This document shows, one piece after another, positions 11,694 to 23,712 of a stretch of 64,000 nt of DNA (its first letter is position 1; each line of letters begins with the position of its first letter). The stretch lies in NCBI GenBank assembly GCA_000442125.1, contig KE546967.1, positions 806,001 through 870,000 on the forward strand, read 5' to 3'. Position numbers and translations under genes: made by a program. Below the pieces are notes generated by a model. It was given only the letters and a program-made list of their open reading frames with translations, ran no database searches and was not told the origin of the DNA. The DNA comes from Opeltia flavorubescens (Eukaryota; Ascomycota; Lecanoromycetes; Teloschistales; Teloschistaceae).

Positions 11694-12115
11694 TTTAAAG
11701 CTTTACATGGTGTCCTACGCCAACGGCACAATCTCATGCTTCAGCTGGCGTTCAGCGAGACTCTCCAAAGGGAGCCTCAGCCTCCATGAGCACTTCACGA
11801 TTCGCTAGGTATCGTAAATTCATATAAAAAAGCGGTCAAATACTGGTTTTATGTCGAGATTGCTGCAAAGTAGACATACTTACTAGCGCCTGGGCTCTTT
11901 GTTCAAGCCGAGGTTTCGGATTCGGAGAGGTTCAATTACAATGTCATTACCCTAGCTCAGATATAGTCATACAAAAAGTCAGGTCAGGACTCGGTCAGAA
12001 CGTGCTTTAATATCAAGCTCTTGATTTGAGAAAAAAGCTGATATACAGTGTCTTAATTCCTGACTCCATCGCTAATCTGACATGTATTCCTGCGCCAACC
12101 CATCAAGCAGAACGA
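11694..12115. other. Intergenic between Dcr2-like gene and Gpc1
   Basis: About 420 bp upstream of the phosphoesterase gene and downstream of Gpc1 on the same strand. No open frame or RNA-like structure that I can support. Confidence 0.4.
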
Positions 12116-13759
12116 CTAGCACGTCCGATGTCTGCTTGGACCTCCACTGCCAGTATCCACACCCGTCGAGCTTTCCTTCTTTGACTCGAGCACTGAGAAC
12201 TGGTCAACACTCGACTTCCGTTTCTCATCACCGTCCATCTCTACGACCTCGGTTGCTTGTGGTTGAGGTGTCCNCGTCTGAGTATCTGACGTGTTCATCG
12301 CATCCGAACTGACCTGCCATCGCGTGACGTCTTTCTTCAACTGTTCCAACTCTTTCTGAAAACGGGTTCCGAACACATCGATATAGAACGTCGCACCATT
12401 GTATATACTCCAAGAAAACACGGCCAACAGAAAGCCGGCACTAAGCCAACGGTACCAGAACCACAGCGGACACGGCACCATCGTTATCAGTGCATACGAA
12501 TACTGCACAAGCATGAAAGCGGGCTCGTGCAGTGAGTCGGGGAGGGAAAGTACAAGTCGTCCGATCCAAGTGTTGGCGTACGACTTGCGGAGCCAGGTAA
12601 AACTTGTTGGCCTTCCGGCGGCAATCTTCTCTCGCCGTCTAACAGTGATGAGGAAATGGTAAGCCAGCTGCCATACCGCGTAGGGCACAGTAGCCCAGAA
12701 CATCATTGCTAATAGTGAGTAATGCTCCTTGCTGTCCGGCGAACTGTATTTAATTGCATAAATTGCCGGGAATCTCTCCTTCTGGAAAGTAGCACTCGTT
12801 AGGTGGACGAGGCAATGGAGGGTTACTGGCGGCATGAGGTGTATGAAAAGACTGTGATGAGAGGTGAGCCCATGCCACTGTACGTTTTTGTGAACAGCTT
12901 GCCTTGTAATTTTGTCTAAGGAATGGAAGACCATCGAATTCCTCCACATAGCAATAGCCACAGCATTATTTCCGTAGGCCAAGCAATACGTACTGATCAA
13001 GAGTCGCTTTGACTGGGGAGCTACCCAGATAGTCAGGAGCATGAGAAGATTAACGAAGTAACAAAGATCGGCTAAAAAGTAGTGGTAGCCCCTTCGGTGG
13101 TAGGTGTAGTATCGAATAGGCATGAAGTAGCAAAGCTGTACAGTGAACCAGTAAAAGAACAAATCCGGGCGGGCGCCGATTAGATAGCCACTGATGAAGA
13201 TATTTAGCACCCCGGCAATGAAAGAAAGCTTCTCCCTCGCAGAAACGGCTTTGGTATCATTCCACTGAGTCCCTAAGCGGTCGACCGAATCTCGCATCCG
13301 CTTCCGATACTTATCTAACTGTTCATCGGGAGGAGGAAGTCGCCTTCGCCACTCTTCAACCACGCGGTCTTTGGCGTTCAGGCCAGACAATTTAAGCTTT
13401 TCTCGCTGCTTGCGCACCTTGTCCGTCTGATTTTGAAGACGATTTTGCCATCTTTCTAGCAGCTGAGGCAGCGCAATGTTGTCAAGCATATCGAAGACCG
13501 TAAGGCGATCAAGCGGAGGGATACTCTCCCAGTCTTCTTGGTATGTGCTGCCATCGATGAAAGAGGGGTTCCGGGATAGAAAACCAGGACTGGGTGGAGA
13601 GGAGGAGGTAGGGGTTTTGAGACCCGATGGCAGTGGGCTATCGTTGGCTGAAGAAGGCGACGAGCCATCAGTAGTGGTTCTGGTGAGACCGGCTGAAAGC
13701 AATTCATTTTCCAGCATGGGCTCCGATTTCGACTTGGGTGAATTGGTTGGATCGGACAT
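12116..13759 (-). CDS. GPC1: Glycerophosphocholine acyltransferase Gpc1 family
   Basis: Membrane enzyme that acylates glycerophosphocholine with acyl-CoA to form lysophosphatidylcholine in the phosphatidylcholine deacylation/reacylation cycle. One exon of 547 codons starting at the ATG at 13759. The N-terminal third is Ser/Pro-rich and then basic and charged (RWQNRLQNQTDKVRKQREKL). The membrane core begins at KLSFIAGVLNIFISGYLIGA and contains about eight hydrophobic segments, with family-typical stretches RYYTYHRRGYHYFLADLCYF, AYGNNAVAIAMWRNSMVFHS and the His-rich LTSHHSLFIHLMPP. The tail is cytosolic and polar. One base is N at 12274, giving one undefined residue. Divergent from SMC1 with about 310 bp between the starts. 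Confidence 0.9.
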   Translation of the reverse strand: MSDPTNSPKSKSEPMLENELLSAGLTRTTTDGSSPSSANDSPLPSGLKTPTSSSPPSPGFLSRNPSFIDGSTYQEDWESIPPLDRLTVFDMLDNIALPQLLERWQNRLQNQTDKVRKQREKLKLSGLNAKDRVVEEWRRRLPPPDEQLDKYRKRMRDSVDRLGTQWNDTKAVSAREKLSFIAGVLNIFISGYLIGARPDLFFYWFTVQLCYFMPIRYYTYHRRGYHYFLADLCYFVNLLMLLTIWVAPQSKRLLISTYCLAYGNNAVAIAMWRNSMVFHSLDKITRQAVHKNVQWHGLTSHHSLFIHLMPPVTLHCLVHLTSATFQKERFPAIYAIKYSSPDSKEHYSLLAMMFWATVPYAVWQLAYHFLITVRRREKIAAGRPTSFTWLRKSYANTWIGRLVLSLPDSLHEPAFMLVQYSYALITMVPCPLWFWYRWLSAGFLLAVFSWSIYNGATFYIDVFGTRFQKELEQLKKDVTRWQVSSDAMNTSDTQTXTPQPQATEVVEMDGDEKRKSSVDQFSVLESKKESSTGVDTGSGGPSRHRTC

Positions 13760-14073
13760 CTCCTATCACAATCCTATGCTATTAGGAGAGATATTGGTTC
13801 AGTAAGAGGCTTGATGAGAGCCCGAGAGCTGACATGAGGGAGATCAGATGCAAGGCACATAATCATCGATGTTGCCTCCACGCCTCTTAAAGCAGATCTG
13901 GAGCGAAACTCAAGGTAGTAGAGCGCGTTCGTAAGGCTGAATTGGTTATCGATAAGCATATCATAGTCGCGTCCAGAATGTAAGCCCAGGCGCGCCTCAA
14001 CCATCAGTGGTTCCCACCTACTTACTACCTTCCATACTGCAGCGCAGAACGAGCGTGTAACAGCAGTCGGAAA
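13760..14073. promoter_or_regulatory. Divergent promoter of Gpc1 and SMC1
   Basis: About 310 bp between two start codons pointing away from each other. It contains GCGCG-rich patches (for example GGCGCGCC near 13990) but no ACGCGT hexamer. The promoter call rests on position. Confidence 0.45.
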
Positions 14074-17000
14074 ATGGGGAAGCTCGTTCGTCTGGAACTA
14101 TACAGTAAGACTGTTGCAGCTGCGGTTTTAGAGGATGCCCTGACATTGATATGGGCAGACTTCAAGTCGTACAAAGGACTCCATGTCTTACAGATCGGTG
14201 ATTCGTATTTTACATCCGTCATTGGTCCCAATGGATCAGGCAAATCAAACTCGTAAGTCTTTCCTCATATGTCATGGTAGAATGTATTAAGCTAACCAGC
14301 GAAAGGATGGACGCCATATCCTTTGTCTTAGGTATCAAATCATCCCACTTACGCTCGGCGCATCTTCGTGATCTAGTATATCGTGGTCGCGTCCTACGCA
14401 CATCCACTATCAATGGCGACGGCTCTGCGACAAATGGCGTAAACGGTCATGGCCATGACCACGAGGGTTCCGATGACGAGTCTACACAACAACAAACCCA
14501 AGAGCGCCATGATCCAAAAAGCGCCTGGGTCACCGCAGTCTATGAGGACGATACCGGAGACGAACAGTTCTGGAAGCGCACCATTACTAACCAGGGCGTG
14601 AGCGAGTACAGGATCAACGACCGTGTAGTGACTGCTCAGCAATACAATGAAGNTTTGGAGGCGGAGAACATCCTCATCAAAGCGCGCAATTTTCTCGTCT
14701 TCCAAGGTGACGTCGAAGCGATTGCATCTCAATCTCCACGCGATCTCACCAGATTGATTGAGCAGATATCCGGCAGTCTAGAGTACAAGGCCGAATACGA
14801 AAAGCTCAAGGAGGCTCAGGATGAGGCATTGGACAACCAGAATTATAATCTTCACCGACGGCGGGGTATTAACTCGGAGCTCAAGCAGTACGAGGAACAG
14901 AAGCGTGAGGCGGAAACCTTCTCGAAAAAAGCAGATGAGCGGGACCAGGCGATCGTCACACATATTTTGTGGAAGCTGTATCACTTTCAACGCGTGATCG
15001 AGGAGTCTGGTGCAGAGATACAGAAACATCAGGAAGAACTCAAAGAACACCGTCGTAGTATCGAGAAATACGAGCATGGCCTCGACGAGGCGAAGAAGGA
15101 ACAGACCAAAGTCGGCAAGGAAGTTGCCAAAGTCGAGAAAAACATCAGAAACAAAGAGAAGGAGCTTGAGACTAAAGAAAATAGCTTAGTTCCTGTTGCA
15201 GAAAAGATTGATATCAGTCGCAAAAGTGTTGCTAAGTGCGAAAAGCGTGCGGCTGACATTTCAAAAGAGCGGGATGGTCATGCTACCAGCGTTAAGCAAT
15301 CAACAAAAGACCTCAAAGTGGTGGAGAGAGCTCAATCTCAGTGGGAGAATGAGCGGAGAAGGCTGGCTGAGCAGGAAGGACGCCAGCTCAGTGATGCCGA
15401 TGTTCAGCAATATACAAGGCTCAGAGAAGATGTCAACAAGCGGACTGCTGCTGATCAGGCCAAGGTCGACAATCTTTCGCGTCAACAGAAAGCCGATGAG
15501 GAGACGGTCAATAGCTTGAAGAGTAAGGTCGACTCAGCAGAATGGCAGTCACAGAAGCTTGAGACTGAACTTGGTGATGTTGACGAGCGTAAAAAAGATG
15601 TCAGCGCTCAGATCAAGGAAATAACGAAAGAATTAAACAGTAAGAAGAAAGCGTACAATGAACAAACTTCAGAACGACTGCGCCTGGCTCAGATCAGGAC
15701 GGAGAAAGACGAACAGCTGCAAGAGGTCTTGACGAAGCTTCTCGAAGCAGAGGATGGCAGGAAGCAGAACGAGAAAGATGTCCGATTAAGGAACACTGTT
15801 TCTGATATGAAGCGTATCTTTCCTGGCGTCAAAGGTCGGGTCAGTGAGCTCTGCAAGCCGATCGAGAAGCGCTATGGAGTTGCTACTAGCACCGTTCTTG
15901 GCCGCAATTTTGATGCGATCATTGTCGAGAACGAGAAGACGGCCATTGATTGCATTCAATATCTTCGAGATCAACGGCGTGGCCAAGCAACCTTCATTCC
16001 TCTTGACACCATCCAGTGGACAGCATCTACTTCTAACCTGAAAGGTACCCGAGGCACCCGGATGGCAGTTGACGCCATCAACTATGATAGTTCTCTAGAG
16101 CGCGCTGTGGCCTACGTATGTGGCAATGCAGTAATCTGCGATGATTTGGCCATAGCCAAGCATGTCTGCTGGGAAAAGCGAAATGATGTCAAGGCGGTGA
16201 CACTAGACGGGTCGATTATTCACAAGGGTGGCAACATGACAGGTGGTCAAGGTGGCAAGCAAGATAGTCGACGATGGGAGGATGCTGAGGTTGAAAACCT
16301 ACGGAAGCTAAAGGACAAACTCATCGCTGACCTTTCCGCACTCCCTGAGCCTCGTCGAGGTGCGACCGAGGAAGAAACGTTACAGGGAGAATTGACTGGG
16401 CTCGAACAGAAACTGGTATATGCCAAAGAAGAATTGAAAGCGTTTGAGCGGAATGAAGCCAGCAAACAAAAAGAACTATCGCATGCTCAAGAGCAATTGG
16501 AAGGGGCGAGGCCAAAATACCACGAGAAGTTCGGAGAACTCGAGAACTCAAAACGTCATCTGGAGGAAGTTCAAGCCACTGTCAGTGAAATCCAGGACGA
16601 AGTGTTTGCCCAGTTCTGCCAACGGCTGGGCTACGATAACATTCGCATCTATGAAGCTCAACAGGGTTCCTTACAGCAGGAAAGTGCCCAGAAAAATCTT
16701 GAGTTCAGCACGCAGAAGAGTCGTCTCCAGAGTAGAATCAAGTATGAGGAGCAGCAACTCCAAGACACAAAGAGCCGAATCAAGCGACTTGAGGATCAGA
16801 TCAAGCAGGACAAAGCACTCATCGACGAGCTTGAATCAGGGCAAGAAAGCACACAGAACGAAATAGACACTCTTGGGGCTGAAATCGACCAATTGACAGA
16901 GCAGCTCGAGAAGCAAAAAGCCAGACACACCCAGAAGGCTGAAAAAGTCAATGAACAACGTCGGGAAGTGCAGAAACGGAGCAAAAACGTCGACGGCACG

Positions 17001-18138
17001 CTCAGAGCCATTACCGGGCTGGAATCAGAGCGACAACTCAGCGCCGCTGGAAGATATACACTTCTCCGACGCTGCAAGCTTGAGGACATTAGCATTCCAT
17101 TGACCGAGCAATCAAGGCCACTGGATCAGCTCCCTATAGACGAGATTGTGCAGACGGACCCTGACGCCATGGACCTGGACGAGGGTCAGGATGCGACTTC
17201 ATTGCAGCTATCAGATATCGAGGATCACGGCATAGATGTCGATTTTGAAGACCTAGATGAGGATCTAAAGGACGTGGTACGCTTCCCAGCTTGAGGAGCA
17301 ATAACCGCCTTTGCGTTGTGCTTGGTACTGACGAAGACTCAGGGAGACGACGATCAAACCGAAGACGAGCTGCAAACCAAGATCAAGGCTCTGAATGCTG
17401 AGTTGGACCACATGGCACCCAACATGAGGGCGATGGAACGAGTGTCGGTCGCCAAAGGGCGACTTGCTACGACCGACAAGGACTACGAGGATGCTCGAAA
17501 ACGCGCCGTGAAGGCGAAAGAAGCGTTCAGCAAGGTCAAAGAGAAGAGATTCGAGCTCTTCAGCAAGGCTTTTTCCCATATTTCCGAACAGATTGGGCCG
17601 ATATACAAGGATCTTACCAAGGATCCTGTGAATCTACCTATGGGTGGACAAGCGTAGGCTATCTTCTTGTGAGTTCGAAGCACTGGAATTGACTGATGGC
17701 AGATACTTGGACATGGAAGATTCGGACGAACCATACCTAGACGGCATCAAATATCACGCGATGCCGCCGCTGAAGCGATTCCGTGACATGGAGCATCTGT
17801 CCGGAGGAGAGAAGACTATGGCTGCCCTGGCTCTCCTATTCGCCGTTCACAGCTATCAGCCGTCACCCTTCTTCGTGCTTGACGAAGTTGATGCCGCCCT
17901 TGACAATGCGAACGTCGCTAAAATTGCCAACTACATCCGAGACCACGCCGGTCCTGGTATGCAATTCATCGTCATCAGCCTGAAGACAGGGCTGTTTCAA
18001 GGCAGTGAAGCTCTGGTGGGTATCTACCGGGATCAAGGGGCCAATACCAGCAAAGCTCTTACACTGGACGTGAGTATTACTTGTTTCCCCAACGACCGTC
18101 TGCCAGCTAATGGGAAACAGCTACGCAAATATCAGTGA
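14074..18138 (+). CDS. SMC1: Cohesin ATPase subunit SMC1
   Basis: Structural maintenance of chromosomes protein that pairs with Smc3 and Scc1/Rad21 to form the cohesin ring. Six exons with introns at 14105-14158, 14253-14305, 17277-17342, 17654-17702 and 18070-18120 give about 1,263 residues, the usual SMC1 length. The first junction rebuilds RLELYNFKSYKG and the second rebuilds the Walker A region GPNGSGKSNSMDAISFVLG. A long coiled coil follows, interrupted by the hinge (about residues 520-660: CKPIEKRYGVATSTVLGRNF, and the glycine-rich GGNMTGGQGGKQD). The C-terminal head has the ABC signature HLSGGEKTMAALALLF and Walker B with D-loop FFVLDEVDAALDNANVAKIA. The end is TLDLRKYQ. One N at 14653 leaves one residue undefined. 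The first and last introns are in phase and stop-free. Confidence 0.97.
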
Positions 18139-18864
18139 TGGTCTAATAAGATTCTCTGTATTCGTTTCCTACGGTCACTTCGCGAAGGGCATGGTGCTAC
18201 ATCCGTGGTGCCCATCTTTCCGAGCCGTGGACGAAGGTAAGTCGGGCTGGAGGTTGGACGACATGCATTCAAACAGGAAGATACCCGATTTGCAATGCAA
18301 AATGTGCAGGGCTTCAGCTTTCCGTCCGCGTGGCGGGCGCTTCTTCCTCATTTCAGTCCCAACAGAGGATGTCTAATGATATTGATCAAGGTTACTTCAG
18401 CTTGTGCGTAGCTTTTAAGCTTTTTTTATACCAAGACACCAGAGGCATCCATCATATACTGTTAGTATTTTTCATAATCGGATAGTTTGTGGAGAAACAT
18501 GATAGACTTTCCGCAAATATGCTATGTTGTAGTTTGGACCAAGGAAGGAAGTACTACAAAAGTCAATGGCATATCCGTGGCCTTCCTTGAAATGTTCCTT
18601 CCTCGCTTTGCTTATCTCGACGTTCTTTCCTTCTCTTCCGGATCAGAGGGAGTCAGCATTTGCACGCCCCAGAATGATTATAGACGCATACCGTACATCA
18701 GGTCAAGCGGACAGGACCATACATAGTGGAAACTCTTTCGGCGTATCAGCATTATTCCAGCGATTACTCGAAGCATTGATAGAATATTGCACTTTGGTGG
18801 AGTAAAGGACTGGACGAAGCATCTACTATACGAAGGCGCCCAAGTAGCGCTGGACTGCAACATC
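18139..18864. other. Intergenic between SMC1 and the unknown gene
   Basis: About 700 bp. Short frames at 18110-18376 and 18487-18805 have no splice support or family resemblance. I see nothing further. Confidence 0.4.
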
Positions 18865-20508
18865 ATGCCTCTTAGCAGGAAGGAATTGAGAAAGATTTCG
18901 AAGGCTCTGCGGCGCTCCGAGTGTGGAAGCAACATTTCCAGTACGCCCTCCAGCTTTTCGCCAGCCAAAGACAGCAAGGATAGCATCACGCCCCCACTGG
19001 CCACCTTCAACGAAGATCTCGCCTACCAGCTCCAAGTCAGTAAAGGTCGACAACATAGCACCATGCGATCTCTGAGTGAGGCTGTCACCAAAATGGAAGT
19101 ACAGAAGCAATCGATAGCTAGTGAAGAGAGAGAATGCATTCCGGATTGCGTAGCCATGGTCACTCCGGCTACACCTCGTCGTCGACTGCCGGATGATCGA
19201 TGCCCAGACGCAACATGTGAAGCAGACTGGCTTCCGGCGTTAGAGGACAATGATGCTATCCGCAAGCTCGAAAGTACGCCATGTAAGCTGGAGTCTTTGG
19301 TAGAAGACAACTTAGATGAGGTCAGCGCCAGCTCTCCTTCCTCGTCGCCCACAAGCGTAAAAACCGGGGGCAAACTCGGAGTCTCTGACTTCTGGCGTTC
19401 TCCGTCGGCAAACTCATCAGAGCGGCCACGTAATGCTTTTCTTGAAAAGTTACGTTACAGCAAACATCCTCCTACAGTGCTCGAAAACGACTCTACACAA
19501 GATAAAGGAGTGCAGAAAACCTTGCTCGCAGAACGAGCAATACCTGTTCGTATCGGAAACCTCCATGCAAGTCCGCAAGCACAGCCAAATGTCATCCCCT
19601 ACACACCCACCGAGCATCCTGACGTTCAGTCTGGAATACGTTTGTTAGGGTCACTCGATGGGACAAATGAGCGACCGTCAAAGCATTTACTGGTCAACGA
19701 TGACTCTAAAGATACCGACCAAGGACTACGTATCAAACGCTGGGTTGAGCAAACACCATCCCATGGCTCCGAAGAAGAACATGCGTACGTTTCCGAAAGG
19801 CTTGCCGCAAGATCTAGGGGGTTTGGCAGTGGCCCAACACCACCAATACTCCCTTCGATCGCCGGCACAACAAAGGTTGGAGCGCCCGACTGTCTTGACA
19901 CTCTCAGTGAAGTGCAGTCAGAAACGACTACACTGCTTAATGATCTTCGGCCTACTGACGAGTTTTTGACCGACTGGGGCCGCCCAATGGCTGAACCTCC
20001 AGGGTTTGAAAGGATGAGTCATAACTCTCTCATACGCTCCCACGAACCACCGTGGGGTTACCATCGCCGAATTCAATACTATAGGCTCAACAGCCAAGTA
20101 CCTGACAGATTAGGTCGAGACCCTACTTTCCTCGGCCAAATGCAACCGAGCAGACCAGCGGTTTATCCCGATATCATAGGTCCACAGAGACGACAACACA
20201 ACCCGATCACCGTACCGATGACAATTTTGCAACGCCCAGGGAAACTGCCGTCCAGCTCAGCGCATCGTCACGGACCTGCATGCTATGGAACATATACTGA
20301 GATTCCTTGCACGCTCAGATATCCGGATTGGACACAAGATGCTAGACGCCGTCTAGAGATCCCGAAACCGCCGAAAGAGGACGAACGTATTAGCATGATG
20401 AATGCGTACACGAGGAAGTATTACGGCTGTCAGCTCGATGCAGCGCGGAGATTGGATCATGTAGAGAGACCTAAAAAGGAATTCGACCTTGGAGGTTTAC
20501 TGCCATAG
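18865..20508 (+). CDS. Uncharacterised fungal protein, Ser/Pro-rich, mostly disordered
   Basis: A single open frame of 547 codons from the ATG at 18865 (MPLSRKELRKISKALRR). The frame extends upstream to 18787 but only with a TTG. I do not recognise the family. The sequence is largely polar and low in hydrophobic residues, with clusters of Ser and Pro (SSPSSSPTSVKTGG, GPTPPILPSIAGT) typical of intrinsically disordered regulatory proteins, and a basic helical N-terminus. The C-terminal 60 residues look more ordered (DERISMMNAYTRKYYG, QLDAARRLDHVERPKKEFDL) and are the best place to look for a conserved motif. There are no membrane segments and no signal peptide. It is convergent with the two-TM gene downstream. 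Confidence 0.65.
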   Translation: MPLSRKELRKISKALRRSECGSNISSTPSSFSPAKDSKDSITPPLATFNEDLAYQLQVSKGRQHSTMRSLSEAVTKMEVQKQSIASEERECIPDCVAMVTPATPRRRLPDDRCPDATCEADWLPALEDNDAIRKLESTPCKLESLVEDNLDEVSASSPSSSPTSVKTGGKLGVSDFWRSPSANSSERPRNAFLEKLRYSKHPPTVLENDSTQDKGVQKTLLAERAIPVRIGNLHASPQAQPNVIPYTPTEHPDVQSGIRLLGSLDGTNERPSKHLLVNDDSKDTDQGLRIKRWVEQTPSHGSEEEHAYVSERLAARSRGFGSGPTPPILPSIAGTTKVGAPDCLDTLSEVQSETTTLLNDLRPTDEFLTDWGRPMAEPPGFERMSHNSLIRSHEPPWGYHRRIQYYRLNSQVPDRLGRDPTFLGQMQPSRPAVYPDIIGPQRRQHNPITVPMTILQRPGKLPSSSAHRHGPACYGTYTEIPCTLRYPDWTQDARRRLEIPKPPKEDERISMMNAYTRKYYGCQLDAARRLDHVERPKKEFDLGGLLP

Positions 20509-20727
20509 TCCTGCTTTGCACTTCTGAATCATCGTCCTTTGTGTCCGGCGTTGCTAGAATGCAATTCGGAGCTGATCGGGTTGGCTTCAAAAACGGCGAA
20601 TCGGTATGAGGGATAGTTGTGGTGAGGAGTCCCCTTTAATAAATATTGTACATCCTGTGAATTTCGTATTGAATATGATACAAGTCCCGAACGGGGGAGA
20701 CGGCCGCGATATCAGGTGCATGTATCT

Positions 20728-21675
20728 TTACGCCATTACTCTGGCCCTCAAGATGCGATCTAAGGCCCTCCCTTCATCCAAAGCCCAGCCCTCGCCTTTG
20801 CCAAGTTTCCAGCTCCCTTGATATCCCTTTGCCCTCAAGTAGATGAAAGGATTGTTTGTGAAGGCCCCCTTCAACCCCTGAAAGCCTTTCCAGAGATGAA
20901 ACCGCAATTGTCGGAATGGAAGTGTCATTATACTACCTTCTTTCAGTCTGCGTGCCTTTCCGGCTTCCTTGCTCCGCAGATCGAGAAGGTGCAAGGGTAC
21001 ACCGCCGTGCTTTTCCGCGTGAAGCTGCTCGGAAATGGAGACATCGGTCGCCGGGACAGAGACGGTACGAGGTCGAATTCCAGGCAAAAGGCGAGCGCTT
21101 TCGATTCGGAAGTGCAAAGTCCGTACGCCTTTGGATGAGACAGGAAGGGCTTGGATGGTTTGGATGATGCGGTAAGGCTTTTATCATCAGCATGAAGACT
21201 TTAAAGCCGGTAAACCTTGCCTTACCCTTATCATGAACAGAGTTCCCATGTAGACTGCGATGACGCAAAAACCGTAAAACATGCTCTTGAGGAAACGATT
21301 AAAGAAGGGCGGTGGATGGTAGTAAATCTGCCCTGCTGCATGGACGGTCCAGCTAAGGATCAAGATACCGACGCTGTAGCAGCCAGCTGTGTAAATTTTG
21401 TTCGATCCGCCTTGGTACAGCAGAGTTGGCTCAGAGCGTTCGGCTATGGTTTGCGCGAAGGGTTTGTAGCTAATGGTCGGGGGGGGCTTCCCGGTTCTCG
21501 GGGGTGTCTTTGGTGTTCGGTATGCTGTTCTCGGTTTTGTCGCCAGGTATTGCCGTGTAGTTGAGAAGGTGGACCGCAGGCATGGTGAGGAAGGTTGGAT
21601 TTGTCTAAACAGGAATCGTCGAGGTGTCTGGGAGGTCTGAGAAGATCGGAAAAGGATGCGCGGGTGGGAAAACAT
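20728..21675 (-). CDS. Two-transmembrane mitochondrial-type protein, unknown function
   Basis: Two exons joined by a GTAAGG..AAAAG intron at about 21226-21179, which rebuilds FMIRPYRIIQTIQALPVSS. The N-terminal 70 residues are rich in Arg, Ser, Thr and Pro and almost free of acidic residues (FSHPRILFRSSQTSQTPRRF), as expected for mitochondrial import. Two hydrophobic segments follow: SVGILILSWTVHAAGQIYY and FLKSMFYGFCVIAVYMGTLF. The C-terminal half is soluble and basic (LLDLRSKEAGKARRLKEGS, ending RILRARVMA). The layout resembles small inner-membrane proteins of the TMEM223/TMEM186 type, but that rests on architecture only. About 280 residues. The stop lies about 220 bp from the stop of the convergent unknown gene. 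Confidence 0.75.
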
Positions 21676-21937
21676 GCTTGATTGAATTGCTACCGCATGT
21701 TCAATTGCTTCATTGTTTCAACGGAAAGCACAAACTCTTCAACGTACATTGAGGAGCTATTTAGTCCATCTTGAATGAAACTCCAAAGTTGGGTATGGAA
21801 TATCGGGCGTTTTCGATTAAACGCCCGGCGCTAAAAGAGCTTAAATCCCAACGTTCTTCATCGTTCCCCGAGCTTACAATGTAAGAAACGCTCACCAGCA
21901 TCCACTTGGAAGGATTCCTCTTAGCTTCATTCTGCAA

Positions 21938-23470
21938 ATGGCATCTTATGCTGCAGCTTCAATCAAATTTGCCAAACTCTCTGGCAGATGCTTTCAACGC
22001 AATGGAGAAATTCGAGGCATGTCTTTCCCCAATCTTCAAGATCGGAAAGCATTTCTATCGTGATGGTGTGCTCATTGGTCTCCCAGCTTTTCGGACGGCA
22101 TCTAGGCCATCGGCTGCTCAAAACTTCACTATGCCTGCAATGTCTCCAACAATGACCGAGGGAAATATTACCAGCTGGAAAGTCGGAGAAGGTACGGCAC
22201 TAAGAATTGGACAATGCCCTCGGCTCACCATTGAACCAGGTGACTCTTTTTCGACAGGCGATGTCCTACTCGAGATCGAAACCGACAAGGCCCAAATGGA
22301 CGTTGAGGCACAAGAAGACGGCAAGATGGCGAAAATTTCAGTACGCTGCACCTTGGTCTTGAGTGAATGCTCACGAGGCTAATGGGGTTTAAGCAACCCG
22401 ATGGATCCAAAGGAGTGAAAGTTGGCAGTCGGATAGCCGTCACTGCGGAACCCGACGACGATTTGAGCGCTCTATCGATTCCAGCCGAGGAATCTGCCTC
22501 TCCGTCATCACCTCAAGAAGATCTTAAGTCCGGCGTTAATCGCTCCCAGTCTTCCGAGTCACAAGCCGAAGCTCCTCCATCTTCGAAAGGTGAAGAGACC
22601 ACGCCGCCAGCCTCCTCACAGCCGGAGACCTCTACAGCAAGCGGAAGACCAACCACACAAACGTATCCCTTATACCCGTCGATAGCTGCTCTGTTGAACG
22701 AGAGAGGATTACCGGCTTCAGAAGCAGACAAGATTCCTGCTAGCGGCCCAAAGGGACGGCTATTGAAGGGTGATGTCCTGGCCTACCTGGGTAGAATATC
22801 GAAATCCTATCCATCAGAACAATCTGCTCGAATAACGAAGCTCAGCCGTCTTGACCTTAGCAAGATCCAGCTCACAGCACCAAAAGAGGCTCCTTCGACA
22901 ACTTCTGCCCCAGGCGCAGGTAAAGCGACTCAAATTCTAGAATCCATGCCTGAACCTGATACAGAAATCGCTGTATCCATTTCTCTCAAGGCCGTTGTAG
23001 AGGTGCAAAGACGTATACAAGACAATCTAGGGATAACGATCCCTCTGTCGACCTTCATTGCTCGTGCTACGGAGTTTGCCAATGACGAGTTACCCCATCC
23101 AGCCAACTACAAACTCTCCGCGGACGAGCTATTCAACCAGGTGCTTGGCTTGGACAAGGTCGGCCCCAGGACGTCTCGTGGTGCTTTCATGCCCCAAATC
23201 ACCGCTTTGTCGCCATCGAGCACTCCCAAAGCACGCTCAGGACCACCAAGGAAACCTGATATCATTGACATCCTTACAGGTAGTCGACCCCAAGGCATCA
23301 CGTCGAGAGTCCGAGACTCGCCACAAGGCGTACTGGTAGGGTCCGAGCCTGGAACTTCAACCAACGTTTTCAGTGTTAGCGCAACCAAAGGAGAGGAGAA
23401 GCGAGCAAGGATATTTTTGGAAAGAGTCAAGACGATATTACAGGTTGAGCCAGGGAGACTAGTCATATAA
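21938..23470 (+). CDS. PDX1: Pyruvate dehydrogenase complex protein X (E3-binding protein, Pdx1)
   Basis: Mitochondrial component that anchors dihydrolipoamide dehydrogenase (E3) to the pyruvate dehydrogenase core. The start at 21938 ([19 protein letters not shown]) gives an import-type leader. Introns at 22060-22105, 22192-22239 and 22341-22393 rebuild the lipoyl domain: [35 protein letters not shown] with the lipoylated Lys in ETDKAQMD. The peripheral subunit-binding domain follows after a Ser/Pro/Glu linker ([36 protein letters not shown]). The C-terminal third keeps only the beginning of an E2 fold ([20 protein letters not shown]) and lacks the catalytic HxxxDG motif, as in fungal Pdx1 rather than a full acetyltransferase. 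The intron at 22192-22239 is in phase and stop-free. Confidence 0.92.
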
Positions 23471-23712
23471 CACAACATTCAAGGACAGCGTCTCTGCAAA
23501 AACGAGGATAGTCGAAGATAGTCAAGGACCAATGATGCGAATTCAGACTGATTGCATGCATGTGCATTGGCCCGAAAGTGCACGTAACGAAGCTGGCCCA
23601 TGCCTTTTCTTGCCTTGCAACGAGAAAGCAAGTCTATTTTGACGTACGGCTGTCTATCATTCTATATGCCATGTCGTGACCCTGGTCGTAAAAACGCCCT
23701 CTATGTATCCAA

